DNA from: Actinomycetes bacterium
GTDB lineage: Bacteria; Actinomycetota; Acidimicrobiia; Acidimicrobiales; Acidimicrobilacustridaceae
DNA: 64,000 nucleotides
Direction of reading: 5' to 3'
Assembly (NCBI GenBank): GCA_029782145.1
Contig: JAKOVH010000030.1
Span: 372,001-436,000 of the forward strand
In this document: piece by piece, positions 7,822 through 15,984 of the stretch
Position numbering within the stretch: position 1 is the first letter of the stretch
How the letters are laid out: the number at the start of each line of letters is the position of its first letter
Notes under the pieces: generated by a model
Seen by the model: only the letters and a program-made list of their open reading frames with translations
Databases searched by the model: none
Told to the model about the DNA's origin: nothing
Program-made: the position numbers and the translations under genes

Positions 7822-8595
7822 ATGGAGCTCGCGGGGAGTTCTGCCATCGTCACCGGCGGCGCCGGCGGGCTGGGAGCCGCGACCGTGCGCCATCTCGCCG
7901 GCCTCGGCGTGGGCGTGGCGGCGTTCGACCGCGACCTCCAGGGCGCCCAGCGCCTGGCCGATGAGCTGGGCGACCGGGTGGTGGCCGTGGGCGGAGACGT
8001 CACCGCCGACGCCGACGTGCAGGCCGCCATCGAGGCGGCGCAGTCGCTCGGCACGCTGTCGATCGTGGTGAACGTCGCCGGCGGGGGAGTGCGCGGCGCC
8101 GGCCGCACCCTCGACCGCGACGGCTCGCCCCACGACATGGAGGCGTTCGTCGGCACCATGGCCATGAACGCCTTCGGCACGTTCAACGTCACCCGCCTGG
8201 CCGCCGCCACGATGGCGGGAAACGAGCCCGACGACGACGGCCAGCGCGGCGTGGTGGTCAACACCGGCTCGCTCGCCGGCCTGGAGGGCCAGACCGGCCA
8301 GGTGGCCTACGCCGCGGCCAAGGCCGCCATCCTCGGCATGAGCCTCCCTCTGGCCCGCGACCTCGCGGCCGTCGGCATCCGGGTGTGCGCCATCGCTCCC
8401 GGCACCATGGGCACGCCGATGATGCTGAGCGCCCCCGACGAGCTGAAGGACCGGCTGGTGTCGAGCATCGTGTTCCCCAAGCGGATGGGCCGGCCCGAGG
8501 AGTTCGCCCTGCTCGTCGAGTCGATCGTGCGCAACCCGTACCTGAACGGCGAGAACTTCCGCCTCGACGGCGCCCTGCGCTTCCCGCCCAAGTAG
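7822..8595 (+). CDS. Short-chain dehydrogenase, HSD10-like (3-hydroxyacyl-CoA dehydrogenase type 2)
   Basis: A 257-residue SDR with TGGAGGLG (residues 11-18, NAD binding), NVAGG and the YAAAK catalytic pair. The stretches EGQTGQVAYAAAKAA, LPLARDLAAVGIRV and IAPGTMGTP closely follow mitochondrial HSD17B10, an NAD-dependent dehydrogenase of straight and branched 3-hydroxyacyl-CoAs and hydroxysteroids. The ATG at 7822 follows an AGGGAG site. Together with the dehydrogenases, crotonase and thiolase-like protein it would complete a beta-oxidation set. Confidence 0.88.
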   Translation: MELAGSSAIVTGGAGGLGAATVRHLAGLGVGVAAFDRDLQGAQRLADELGDRVVAVGGDVTADADVQAAIEAAQSLGTLSIVVNVAGGGVRGAGRTLDRDGSPHDMEAFVGTMAMNAFGTFNVTRLAAATMAGNEPDDDGQRGVVVNTGSLAGLEGQTGQVAYAAAKAAILGMSLPLARDLAAVGIRVCAIAPGTMGTPMMLSAPDELKDRLVSSIVFPKRMGRPEEFALLVESIVRNPYLNGENFRLDGALRFPPK

Positions 8596-8611
8596 GCCGT
8601 CGGGCGAGCGG

Positions 8612-8634
8612 TCGCCGGGCTCCGCGCCCGGCGA
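8612..8634 (+). terminator. Hairpin after the SDR gene
   Basis: A 9-bp stem (TCGCCGGGC / GCCCGGCGA) with the loop TCCGC starts 17 nt after the SDR stop. There is no T-run, as is common in GC-rich actinobacteria. Probably ends the 6208-8595 transcript. Confidence 0.45.
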
Positions 8635-8743
8635 TCGGAGGCAGGAATGCCGCTCCGTGCGGTCGATCTGCCTCGGGTCCTGCTGCCCTGCGGTCCCCGG
8701 GCAGGTCTGCGCCGGAAAAGTCAGGAAAAGACTGACGTTCTCG

Positions 8744-8773
8744 TTGCAGCACGAGCGCGTCTGCGGCTATCAT
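8744..8773 (+). promoter_or_regulatory. Leaderless-type promoter of the first DUF222/HNH gene
   Basis: TTGCAG (8744-8749) and TATCAT (8768-8773) are separated by 18 bp, a good housekeeping-type promoter in a locally AT-richer stretch. The ATG at 8781 is 7 nt after the -10 box, so transcription should begin at or next to the start codon. Confidence 0.65.
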
Positions 8774-8780
8774 CGAACCC

Positions 8781-10406
8781 ATGTTCACCATCGGTGCCGA
8801 CCCGGTCTGTGTGGTCCCCGAGCAGCGGGGTGGGGTGGCGCCTCGGCTCCTCGAGCAGGTCTCTCGGATGGCAGACGAGGCCCTGACGGAGCGGGCCCGT
8901 GAGCTGGCTGGGGAGATCTCGGCGGCGGAGGCGAACCTGGCGGCGGTGATGGCCGAGGTCGAGCGGCGGGGGATCCATTCGCGCTGGCAGTGCCACACGG
9001 TGGAGCGCTTCGCCGGGTGGCACTGTGAGATGAACCCGTCGCGGACCAAGGCGTTGGTGGCGGTGGGTCGCTCGATGGGGGACTTGCCGGTGCTGGCCGA
9101 AGCGGTCGCTGATGGCACGTTGAGCTTCGACAAGGCCAAGGCCGTGGCCAAGGTGGCAGCGCCCGACACCGAGGGTGCGTTGGTGGAGTTGGCGGTGCAC
9201 GCCACGGTGGCGCAGACCCAGCGGATCTGCGGGGCGTGGCGCAAGGTCGACACCCGAGACGCCGCCGAACAGCCCGGCGACGACGCCGTCATCGTGACCG
9301 ACGATCCGCGGCCGACGGTGGTGGTGTTCCGTGACGACGACGGGATCGAGATCACCTGCCGGTTCGACCACGTGCGTGGCGAGCTGGTGCTGGCCTCGAT
9401 CGACGCCGAAGCCCGCCAGGCCCGTCGAGAACGCGAGGCCGCGGCGGTGGTGGACCCGGCGCACGCCAACGACCCGCACGGGCGGCCGGCGTGCGAGGAG
9501 GACCGGCCGATCGAGAAGCTCTCGACTGCCGAGTGGCGGGCCGAGGGGCTGCTGCGCCTGGCCGAACGCTCCGCCGCGGAGGTGCCCGAAGGTGTGCAGG
9601 CGTCGGGGTTCGCCACGACCGTGGTGGTCCACGTCGGCATCGACACCCTCTACGGCCCCGACCTGCCCGACCCCGCCCAGCGAGACGGCGAGGGAACCTG
9701 CGAGCGGCGCGACGGGCACGGCGATCCGCCGCCCGAACGAGCGGAGGGGCGGCCGTCGCCCCGACTCGAGATGGCCGAGCTGGAACCGGCCGGGGTGCGG
9801 GTGCGTCGTGACGTGGCCCGCTGGTTGGCCTGCGACGCCGGGCTGCTCACCGTGATCGACGACATCGACGGCAACCCGCTGCACCTCGGGAAACGGACCA
9901 GCTCGGTGCCGGCGTCGTTGCGGCGGGCGGTGATGGCCCGTCACCGGCACTGCGCCTGGCCCGGCTGCACCGCCACCGCGGTGCAGATGCACCACCTGCA
10001 CCACCGCAGAGCCGGCGGCCACGACGACGTCGAAGCTCTCGTCCCCGAGTGCTTCGCCCACCACCGCACCATCCACCTCCACGGGGTGTGGATCACCATC
10101 GACGACCACGGCGGGTTCCACCACTGGCGAGCCGACGGCACCGAGATCCTCGCCAACCCCCACACCGGGCGCGCACCGGGCCCCGACGCCCTCACCGCAC
10201 CCGACACGCTGGCCCAGCGGCGCCTCGCCCTCGGTGCCGACCCGGCCGAGACCGCCCGCCAACCCCGCTGGCACGGCGACGTGCTCCTGCTCGGCGACGC
10301 CATCGATGCCGTGCTCGCCCGCCGCCACCTCGCCCTGCGCCGCACCCAACCCACCAAAGCCCCACCCGCCCCCCGCTACGGGCCCACACCACCCAACCCC
10401 AACTGA
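8781..10406 (+). CDS. DUF222 and HNH endonuclease domain protein
   Basis: A 541-residue protein of the 13E12-repeat/DUF222 family that is expanded in actinobacteria. Residues about 25-330 form the DUF222 region. The C-terminal HNH motif includes CAWPGCTATAVQMHHLHHRR, with paired Cys and His that would bind Zn and a metal, followed by ECFAHHRTIH. The tail after residue 450 is low-complexity and Pro-rich. The function of these proteins is unclear (nuclease, possibly linked to mobile DNA or phage response). It stands alone behind its own promoter. A second family member lies at 49857. Confidence 0.87.
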   Translation: MFTIGADPVCVVPEQRGGVAPRLLEQVSRMADEALTERARELAGEISAAEANLAAVMAEVERRGIHSRWQCHTVERFAGWHCEMNPSRTKALVAVGRSMGDLPVLAEAVADGTLSFDKAKAVAKVAAPDTEGALVELAVHATVAQTQRICGAWRKVDTRDAAEQPGDDAVIVTDDPRPTVVVFRDDDGIEITCRFDHVRGELVLASIDAEARQARREREAAAVVDPAHANDPHGRPACEEDRPIEKLSTAEWRAEGLLRLAERSAAEVPEGVQASGFATTVVVHVGIDTLYGPDLPDPAQRDGEGTCERRDGHGDPPPERAEGRPSPRLEMAELEPAGVRVRRDVARWLACDAGLLTVIDDIDGNPLHLGKRTSSVPASLRRAVMARHRHCAWPGCTATAVQMHHLHHRRAGGHDDVEALVPECFAHHRTIHLHGVWITIDDHGGFHHWRADGTEILANPHTGRAPGPDALTAPDTLAQRRLALGADPAETARQPRWHGDVLLLGDAIDAVLARRHLALRRTQPTKAPPAPRYGPTPPNPN

Positions 10407-10496
10407 GGGACCACACGCCCAGCGGCTCGAGCGAGCTCGCTCCGAGGTGGCACACTGCGAACGGCTCGGGGGAGCCTGGCGCCGAGGGGGACGACC

Positions 10497-10964
10497 ATGA
10501 CGCAGGTGCGGTTCAACCACATGGAGCTCACCGTGCCCAAGGGGGCGCTGGACGACGAGCTGCGAGCCGATCTCGCCGCGTTCTACGGCGGGGTGCTCGG
10601 CTGGCAGACGATGGACGTCGAGATCGTCGGGGGCACCCAGTTCCTCATGCGCCCCGACGAGGGCCAGTTCGTGCTGGTCGCCGAGAGCTCCAAGCCCATG
10701 TCGTCGCCCGGGTACGACCACCTCGGCCTGCTGTGCGACACCCGCGCCGAGGTCGACGAGCTGCTCGAGCAGTGCCGGCGCTGGCAGGAGAAGGACGACC
10801 GGTTGCTGCTCAAGACCTACGACGACCTCGACACCGGCAACCTCGTCGTGCACGCCTTCTACGTGAAGTACCTGCTGCCCATCTGGTTCGACGTGCAGTG
10901 CATGGAGCACCGACCCGGCACCGGTCCGGACCGGGTCTGGCGCTACGTCGAGGCGACCGGCTGA
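10497..10964 (+). CDS. VOC (glyoxalase/dioxygenase fold) family protein
   Basis: A 155-residue single-subunit VOC protein: FNHMELTVP and GYDHLGLLC open the two beta-alpha-beta-beta-beta modules, each with a His in the usual metal-ligand place. Possible roles are a lyase, epimerase, dioxygenase or binding protein; the sequence does not decide. The ATG follows a GAGGGGGAC site. A perfect 14-nt palindrome (GAGCGAGCTCGCTC, 10429-10442) lies about 55 nt upstream and may be an operator or the end of the preceding transcript. Confidence 0.75.
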   Translation: MTQVRFNHMELTVPKGALDDELRADLAAFYGGVLGWQTMDVEIVGGTQFLMRPDEGQFVLVAESSKPMSSPGYDHLGLLCDTRAEVDELLEQCRRWQEKDDRLLLKTYDDLDTGNLVVHAFYVKYLLPIWFDVQCMEHRPGTGPDRVWRYVEATG

Positions 10965-11049
10965 GGGTCGTGGCGCCCCCGCGGCGGGCCGGGTGGCACC
11001 ATGGGCGGCTGCGGCGGTCGGACGGATCGCCACCGACGAGGGGGCACCG

Positions 11050-11832
11050 TTGCTCGACATCCGTGACGCCGACCGGATCCGCACCATCACGCTCGACCGG
11101 CCCGATGCCCTGAACGCCTTCAACGAGGCGCTCTACGACGCCACCACCGAGGCGCTCATGGCCGCCGCCGACGACCCGTCGGTGGCCGTCGTGGTCATCA
11201 CCGGCAACGGGCGGGCCTTCTCCGCCGGCACCGACGTGGTGGAGATGGCCCAGCGCAACAGCGGCACGGTCGAGAGCGGCGTGCACGGGTTCCCCGGCAT
11301 GGTCGACCAGCTGGTGGCGTTCCCGAAGCCGCTCATCTGCGCGGTGAACGGCCTCGCCCTCGGCATCGGCGCCACCATGCTGGCCCTCTCCGACCTGGTG
11401 TTCATGTCGAGCGAGGCGCGGGTGCGCTGCCCGTTCACCGACCTGGCCGTCGCCCCGGAAGCGGCCAGCAGCTTCACGTTCCCGATGCTGCTGGGCCGCC
11501 ACAACGCCACCTGGGCGCTGATGAGCTCCGAGTGGCTCTCGGCCGACGACTGCAAGGAGATGGGCCTGGCGTGGCGCGTGTGCCCGCCCGACGAGCTGCT
11601 CGACGAGACGCACCGCCACGCCCGGGTGCTGGCGTCGAAGTCGATCTCGTCGCTGGTCGAGTGCAAGCGGGCCATCGTCGACGCCCTCCAGGAGCCCATC
11701 GCCGCCGCTCGCTCGCGTGAGAACGCCGCCTTCCAGCGCCTCCTCGGCCGGCCCGCCAACATCGAGGCGCTCACTGCGCTGGCCGAACGCCGGCCGCCCG
11801 ACTTCGTGGCCATCGACCTGGCCGAGGCCTGA
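11050..11832 (+). CDS. Enoyl-CoA delta isomerase (ECI2-like crotonase)
   Basis: A 260-residue crotonase-fold protein. The oxyanion-hole segment is AFSAGTDVVEM, and the stretch CPFTDLAVAPEAASSFTFP matches the catalytic PEG.SS.TFP region of ECI2/PECI-type delta3,delta2-enoyl-CoA isomerases, whose Glu moves the double bond of unsaturated fatty acyl-CoAs. The TTG at 11050 is preferred because GAGGGG lies 6 nt upstream and homologues begin at this point; an in-frame GTG at 10993 would add 19 unconserved residues. Confidence 0.82.
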   Translation: MLDIRDADRIRTITLDRPDALNAFNEALYDATTEALMAAADDPSVAVVVITGNGRAFSAGTDVVEMAQRNSGTVESGVHGFPGMVDQLVAFPKPLICAVNGLALGIGATMLALSDLVFMSSEARVRCPFTDLAVAPEAASSFTFPMLLGRHNATWALMSSEWLSADDCKEMGLAWRVCPPDELLDETHRHARVLASKSISSLVECKRAIVDALQEPIAAARSRENAAFQRLLGRPANIEALTALAERRPPDFVAIDLAEA

Positions 11833-11871
11833 GCGGGCGGGCCACACCAGCGAACGGGGTAGGGGCGGGAC

Positions 11872-13686
11872 ATGGCAGCCCGGAGGACCACCGCGACGGC
11901 GAAGAAGGCCGCGGCAGCACCTCTGGCGACGAAGGGCGCAGCGAAGAAGGCTGCGGCGAAGACGGGCACGGCCGAGAAGGCTCTGGCCAAGAAGAGCGCG
12001 CCGAAGAAGGCCACGGCGAGGAAAGCCGCAGCGAGGAAGGCGACGGCGAAGAAGGCCCCGGCGACGACAGCGGTCACCGAGAAGAGGGCGTCGCTCGAGC
12101 GCTACCACGCCATGCGGGACTTCCAGCGCACCCCCGAGCCGAGCGGCGAGGCGCCCGGCGTGGCGGCCGACGGCACCAGGCGGTTCGTGGTGCAGCGGCA
12201 CCGGGCCCGGCGGCTGCACTACGACGTGCGCCTCGAGATCGACGGGGTGCTGGTGAGCTGGGCCGTCCCCAAGGGCCCCACGCTCGACCCCGACGCCCGC
12301 CACATGGCCGTGCACGTCGAGGACCATCCCCTCGAGTACGCCGACTTCGAGGGCGTGATCCCGAAGGGCGAGTACGGCGGCGGCGACGTCATCGTGTGGG
12401 ACCGCGGCACCTGGGAGCCCCACGGCACGGACGACCCGGCCGCCGCCGTGCGGGAGGGCTCGCTGCACGTCGACCTCCACGGCGAGAAGCTGCGGGGCCG
12501 GTTCGTGTTCGTGCGCCGGGGCCGGCCCGACGCGGACGGCAAGGAGCAGTGGCTGCTGCTGCACAAGCACGACGAGGCGGCCGTGGCGGGCTGGGACCCG
12601 GAGGACCACCCGCGGTCGGTGAAGAGCGGTCGCACCAACGACGAGGTGGCGGCCGCCCCCGCGGCGGTGTGGCGCAGCGACGCCCCTGCCGACGAGGCGG
12701 AGGTCGCGCTGGGGGCGCCCGTCGAGGTGCCCACGTGGGAGGGCCCGACCGCCGACGAGCTGGCCGCCCTGGACGAGCTCGGCGCCAAGGGCACCTGGGT
12801 GGTCGCCGGCCGCGAGGTCGCCCTCACCAACCTCGACAAGGTGCTGTTCCCCGGGCGGGACGGCGAGGCGCCGGTGACCAAGCGCGACCTGGTGCGCTAC
12901 CACGCCCGGGTGGCTCCCCACCTGCTGCGCTACCTCCACGACCGCCCGGTGAACCTGCACCGGTTCCCCAACGGTGTGGAGCGACCGGGGTTCTGGCACA
13001 AGGAGGTGCCGTCCCACGCCCCGAGGTGGATGACCACGTGGCACAACGACCGGGCCGACCCCGGCGAGACCCAGTGGTACTTCGTCGTCGACCAGGTGGC
13101 GGCGCTCCCGTGGCTCGCCAACTACGGGGCGGTCGAGCTGCACCCGTGGACGTCCCGGGCGAGCGATCCTCGCCGGCCCACGTGGGCGCTCATCGACATC
13201 GACCCCGGCACCCGCACCACCTTCGACGAGGCGCTTGTCCTGGCGCGCCTCTACCGGGCGGCCCTCGAGCACCTGCAGGTCACGGCCCGGCCCAAGGTGA
13301 CCGGCAAGCGGGGCATCCAGATCTGGATCCCGGTGACGCCCCGGTACTCGTTCGACCAGACCCGCGACTGGGTGGAGAAGGTGAGCCGGGCCGTCGGGCG
13401 CACGGTGCCGGAGCTGGTGAGCTGGCGCTGGCACAAGACCGAGCGGGAGGGCCTGGCCCGGCTCGACTACACCCAGAACGCCGTCAACAAGACCCTGGTT
13501 TCGCCGTTCAGCGCCCGCCCGGCACCCGGTGCGCCGGTGTCGGTGCCCATCGAGTGGGACGAGCTCGACGACCCCGACCTCACCCCCGACCGCTGGACCA
13601 TCCGCACCGTGCTCGACCGCCTGGCCGAGGCCGGCGACCCGCTCGCCCCGCTCGTGGGCGCGGCCCAGGACCTCCCCGAGCTGTGA
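11872..13686 (+). CDS. LigD-like phosphoesterase-polymerase fusion with a Lys/Ala-rich tail, no ligase domain
   Basis: A 604-residue protein in three parts. Residues 1-72 are almost only A, K, T and R, like a histone H1 or HupB C-terminal tail, and should bind DNA. Residues 104-225 are the LigD 3'-phosphoesterase domain (FVVQRHRARRLHYDVRLE, SWAVPKGP, HPLEYADFEGVIPKGEYGGG). Residues 285-600 are the LigD/primase-like polymerase domain (LTNLDKVLFP, RPVNLHRFPNG, WALIDIDPG with the metal-binding Asp pair, KRGIQIWIPV). No ATP-dependent ligase domain and no Ku gene is in the window. Likely role: end processing and gap filling in non-homologous end joining with a separate ligase. AGGGGCGGG precedes the ATG. 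Confidence 0.88.
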   Translation: MAARRTTATAKKAAAAPLATKGAAKKAAAKTGTAEKALAKKSAPKKATARKAAARKATAKKAPATTAVTEKRASLERYHAMRDFQRTPEPSGEAPGVAADGTRRFVVQRHRARRLHYDVRLEIDGVLVSWAVPKGPTLDPDARHMAVHVEDHPLEYADFEGVIPKGEYGGGDVIVWDRGTWEPHGTDDPAAAVREGSLHVDLHGEKLRGRFVFVRRGRPDADGKEQWLLLHKHDEAAVAGWDPEDHPRSVKSGRTNDEVAAAPAAVWRSDAPADEAEVALGAPVEVPTWEGPTADELAALDELGAKGTWVVAGREVALTNLDKVLFPGRDGEAPVTKRDLVRYHARVAPHLLRYLHDRPVNLHRFPNGVERPGFWHKEVPSHAPRWMTTWHNDRADPGETQWYFVVDQVAALPWLANYGAVELHPWTSRASDPRRPTWALIDIDPGTRTTFDEALVLARLYRAALEHLQVTARPKVTGKRGIQIWIPVTPRYSFDQTRDWVEKVSRAVGRTVPELVSWRWHKTEREGLARLDYTQNAVNKTLVSPFSARPAPGAPVSVPIEWDELDDPDLTPDRWTIRTVLDRLAEAGDPLAPLVGAAQDLPEL

Positions 13687-13731
13687 GGCGTGCCGGCCCC
13701 GCCGACTGGCGAGGCGTGGTCCGGTCCTGGC

Positions 13732-13737
13732 TAGGGT
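13732..13737 (+). promoter_or_regulatory. -10 box of surE, leaderless arrangement
   Basis: TAGGGT with 6 nt before the ATG of surE at 13744. No clear -35 element is visible. Confidence 0.5.
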
Positions 13738-13743
13738 CGGCAG

Positions 13744-14643
13744 ATGGCTCGCCTGCTGGTCACCAACGACGACGGCATCCACGGACCGGGGCTGCACGCC
13801 CTGGCCGGTGCCCTGGCGGCCGCCGGGCACGAGCTGGTGGTGGTGGCGCCCGACCACGACGCCAGCGGCACGTCGGCGTCGGTGGGACGCATCGAGCTCT
13901 CGGCCCCGTTGCCCGTGCAGCGCGCCGAGCTCCCCGGGTGCCCCGAGGTCGAGTCGTGGGCGCTGGCCGGGCCGCCGGCGATGTGCGTGCTGGCCGGTGT
14001 GCTCGGCGCCTTCGGCGGTGAGTTCGACGCAGTGGTGTCCGGCATCAACGCCGGCGCCAACACCGGCCGGGCGATCCTGCACTCCGGCACCGTCGGGGCG
14101 GCGCTCACCGCCCAGAACTTCGGCCTGCGCGCCCTGGCCGTGAGCCTGGCCGAGCAGCCCCGCTGGAGCTGGGGCGTGGCCGCCCGGCTGGCGGCGGGGG
14201 TCACCGAGCGGCTCCTCGAGGCGCCGCCACGCGTGACGCTCAACCTCAACGTGCCCGCGGTCGGCGCGGGGGAGGAGCCTCCGCTGCGCTGGGCCCGCCT
14301 CGGGACCTTCGGCTCCGTGCGCGCCGCGGTCACGGGGGTCGACGAGGGTCGGCTCCAGTTCGAGCTGCTCGCCGTCGACGAGGAGCTGCGCTCCGACACC
14401 GACACCGCGCTGCTGCGCAAGGGCATCGCCACGCTCACCGCGCTCGGCGGCATCTCCGAGGTGTGGGCGGTCCCGCCCGACGGCGTTGCCGATCCGGCCG
14501 ACGCCGACGCAGGGGCGGTCAGCGGCCCGCCGGGGGGCCTCACCGTCGAGGCCCACGCCGCTCCGGGCGACGACCTGTCACCGGCCCAGCTGTTCGCCGA
14601 CCCCGCCGTGGCCGAGCACCTGCACCCGCGGCCGCGGGACTGA
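13744..14643 (+). CDS. surE: 5'/3'-nucleotidase SurE
   Basis: A 299-residue SurE. LVTNDDGIHGPGL carries the metal-binding Asp pair at the N-terminus, PDHDASGTSASV gives the conserved Ser region, and VSGINAGANTG the second metal-binding Asn. SurE removes phosphate from nucleoside 5'- and 3'-monophosphates and is cytoplasmic. It is longer than the usual 250-260 residues, mainly at the C-terminus. It appears to have its own leaderless promoter and is closed by a hairpin shared with the convergent TetR gene. Confidence 0.93.
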   Translation: MARLLVTNDDGIHGPGLHALAGALAAAGHELVVVAPDHDASGTSASVGRIELSAPLPVQRAELPGCPEVESWALAGPPAMCVLAGVLGAFGGEFDAVVSGINAGANTGRAILHSGTVGAALTAQNFGLRALAVSLAEQPRWSWGVAARLAAGVTERLLEAPPRVTLNLNVPAVGAGEEPPLRWARLGTFGSVRAAVTGVDEGRLQFELLAVDEELRSDTDTALLRKGIATLTALGGISEVWAVPPDGVADPADADAGAVSGPPGGLTVEAHAAPGDDLSPAQLFADPAVAEHLHPRPRD

Positions 14644-14661
14644 CCGGACCCCGCCCGGTCA
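14641..14661. terminator. Shared hairpin between convergent surE and tetR
   Basis: TGACCGG (14641-14647) and CCGGTCA (14655-14661) form a 7-bp stem with a 7-nt loop. The outer ends of the stem are the stop codons of both genes, so one short hairpin can serve both directions. No T-run. Confidence 0.5.
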
Positions 14662-15291
14662 GGCGGGAGGCAGCTCGCCGAAGAGCACGACGTAGACCGC
14701 TTCACGCGTGTAGCGGTCCCACGGGGCGGGGTCGACGGCGTCGCCCTGGATGTCGAGCAGGCTCCGGCCGAAGAACAGCCCGAAGAGCCAGCCGACGCAC
14801 AGCTCGAGGTCGAGATCGGCCCGCAGCCACCCCTGGCGCTGTGGTGCCTCGAGCAGGGCGGCGGTTCGCTTCCAGGCCGACCGCTGCAGTCGAGCCACCT
14901 CCTCTTGGAGGTCGGGGCGCCCGTAGGTCGCGCCGAGGACGTTCGCCCGGATGGCCCGGTCGAGCGACGGCGCCGAGACCACCTCGAGGATCCAGTCGAA
15001 GACCGCCACCATGCCGGCGCGGTCGTCGACCTCGTCGATGGCGCGGGCGAAGGCGTCGAGGGTCTCGTCCATCGTGCGAGCCAGGCGGGCGACGTGGGCG
15101 GCCTGGACCAGGCCTTCGCGGTTGCCGAAGTGGTGGTACAGCACCGGGATGGTGACGCCCGCCTCGGCGACCACGGCGTCGACCCGCAGGCCGGCCTCGC
15201 CCTCGGCGTCCATGGAGCGGATGGCCGCGTCGAGGAGACGCTGCGCCGTGGGGTGGCGCGGGACGAGGGAGGCGGGACCCTTCGCGGCCAT
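14659..15291 (-). CDS. TetR family regulator
   Basis: A 210-residue TetR protein: the N-terminal helix-turn-helix has VVAEAGVTIPVLYHHFGNRE, followed by a helical ligand-binding domain. Two starts are possible. GTG at 15300 has AGGAG 7 nt upstream. ATG at 15291 lies 7 nt after a TAGGGT box, the spacing of the other leaderless genes here, and is preferred. The target is not obvious: its neighbours are surE (convergent) and tRNA-Cys, so it may act on its own promoter or elsewhere. Confidence 0.85.
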   Translation of the reverse strand: MAAKGPASLVPRHPTAQRLLDAAIRSMDAEGEAGLRVDAVVAEAGVTIPVLYHHFGNREGLVQAAHVARLARTMDETLDAFARAIDEVDDRAGMVAVFDWILEVVSAPSLDRAIRANVLGATYGRPDLQEEVARLQRSAWKRTAALLEAPQRQGWLRADLDLELCVGWLFGLFFGRSLLDIQGDAVDPAPWDRYTREAVYVVLFGELPPA

Positions 15292-15298
15292 CGAGGTC

Positions 15299-15304
15299 AC
15301 CCTA
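15299..15304 (-). promoter_or_regulatory. -10 box of tetR, leaderless arrangement
   Basis: TAGGGT on the minus strand, 7 nt before the ATG at 15291. It overlaps the alternative GTG start, which argues for the ATG. Confidence 0.45.
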
Positions 15305-15413
15305 GGACTCCTGTTCGGGAAGGCGGACGGGCGTGGCGAGCGCAGCCTAGAGGCCCACGAGACGTCCAGCAGTGAACACGCACAGTGGCATCAGTGGGCG
15401 GGTGGCCCGGACA

Positions 15414-15443
15414 GGGCCTGACCAGGCTGCGCTGGTCAGGCCC
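15414..15443 (-). terminator. Terminator of tRNA-Cys
   Basis: A perfect 12-bp stem (GGGCCTGACCAG / CTGGTCAGGCCC) with the 6-nt loop GCTGCG, 3 nt beyond the 3' end of tRNA-Cys. It may also help 3'-end processing. No T-run. Confidence 0.7.
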
Positions 15444-15446
15444 CGG

Positions 15447-15518
15447 AGGCGGCGCCGGGAATCGAACCCGGGTACAGGGCTTTGCAGGCCCTTGCCTCAG
15501 CCACTCGGCCACGCCGCC
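15447..15518 (-). tRNA. tRNA-Cys(GCA)
   Basis: Read on the minus strand, the cloverleaf has the acceptor stem GGCGGCG/CGCCGCC, an anticodon loop CTGCAAA with anticodon GCA, and a T arm containing GGGTTCGATTCCC. The extra loop is short. The 3' CCA is not encoded (T then CC, followed by G). A -10 box lies 10 nt upstream. Confidence 0.95.
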
Positions 15519-15528
15519 GGGGCCGCTC

Positions 15529-15534
15529 ACCATA
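15529..15534 (-). promoter_or_regulatory. -10 box of tRNA-Cys
   Basis: TATGGT on the minus strand ends 10 nt before the first base of the mature tRNA. A -35 element is not obvious. Confidence 0.4.
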
Positions 15535-15587
15535 GCGCCTGGCCGGTAGGGCACCGGGAGGCAGGAGAGGCGCGCCGGGGCCGCCGG

Positions 15588-15974
15588 TCAGGGGCGCGGC
15601 GCGGGATCGTCGAGCCGCGGCGCGACCGTGAAGCCGAGCGCGGCGGCCGCTCCGGCGCTGGCGACGGTGGCCGTGGCGCGCAGCACGCCCAGCCGGCGGG
15701 CGCCGAGCACGGCCGACAGGGCATCGGCGAGGTCACCCACGGCGGCCAGCCGCACCCATCCCTCGACGGGCTCGCCGTGCTCGAGGGCTCGGAGCGCGCC
15801 GGCGCCGAGGGCCAGGTCCCGAGCCCCGAGGCCCCGGATCGCGAGCTTCACCCTCGGGTCGTCGGCGACGTCGCCGATCCAGCGCCGGCCGGCAGCGCCG
15901 GGGGCGGCGAGCAGGACCGCACCGATGACGACCCGGACGGCGGCGAGGGTGCGGGCGAGCTGGCGTTCATCCAC
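15588..15974 (-). CDS. Small hydrophobic membrane protein (DUF4267-like)
   Basis: A 128-residue protein with three or four hydrophobic segments (AAVRVVIGAVLLAAPGAAG, GARDLALGAGALRAL, LAAVGDLADALSAVLGA, VASAGAAAALGFTV), an arrangement like DUF4267 proteins of unknown function. The GTG at 15974 was chosen: TAGAAC lies 7 nt upstream. That box overlaps the stop codon of the deacetylase gene, so the gene could be read both from that transcript and from its own start. Confidence 0.65.
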   Translation of the reverse strand: MDERQLARTLAAVRVVIGAVLLAAPGAAGRRWIGDVADDPRVKLAIRGLGARDLALGAGALRALEHGEPVEGWVRLAAVGDLADALSAVLGARRLGVLRATATVASAGAAAALGFTVAPRLDDPAPRP

Positions 15975-15984
15975 GGGCACGGTT

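Noticed and set aside
10810-14556. A 1248-codon open frame on the minus strand
   Set aside because: It lies opposite four well-supported plus-strand genes (enoyl-CoA isomerase, LigD-like, SurE, VOC end), shows no family motif and is His/Arg/Gly-biased, as expected of an antisense shadow in GC-rich DNA.
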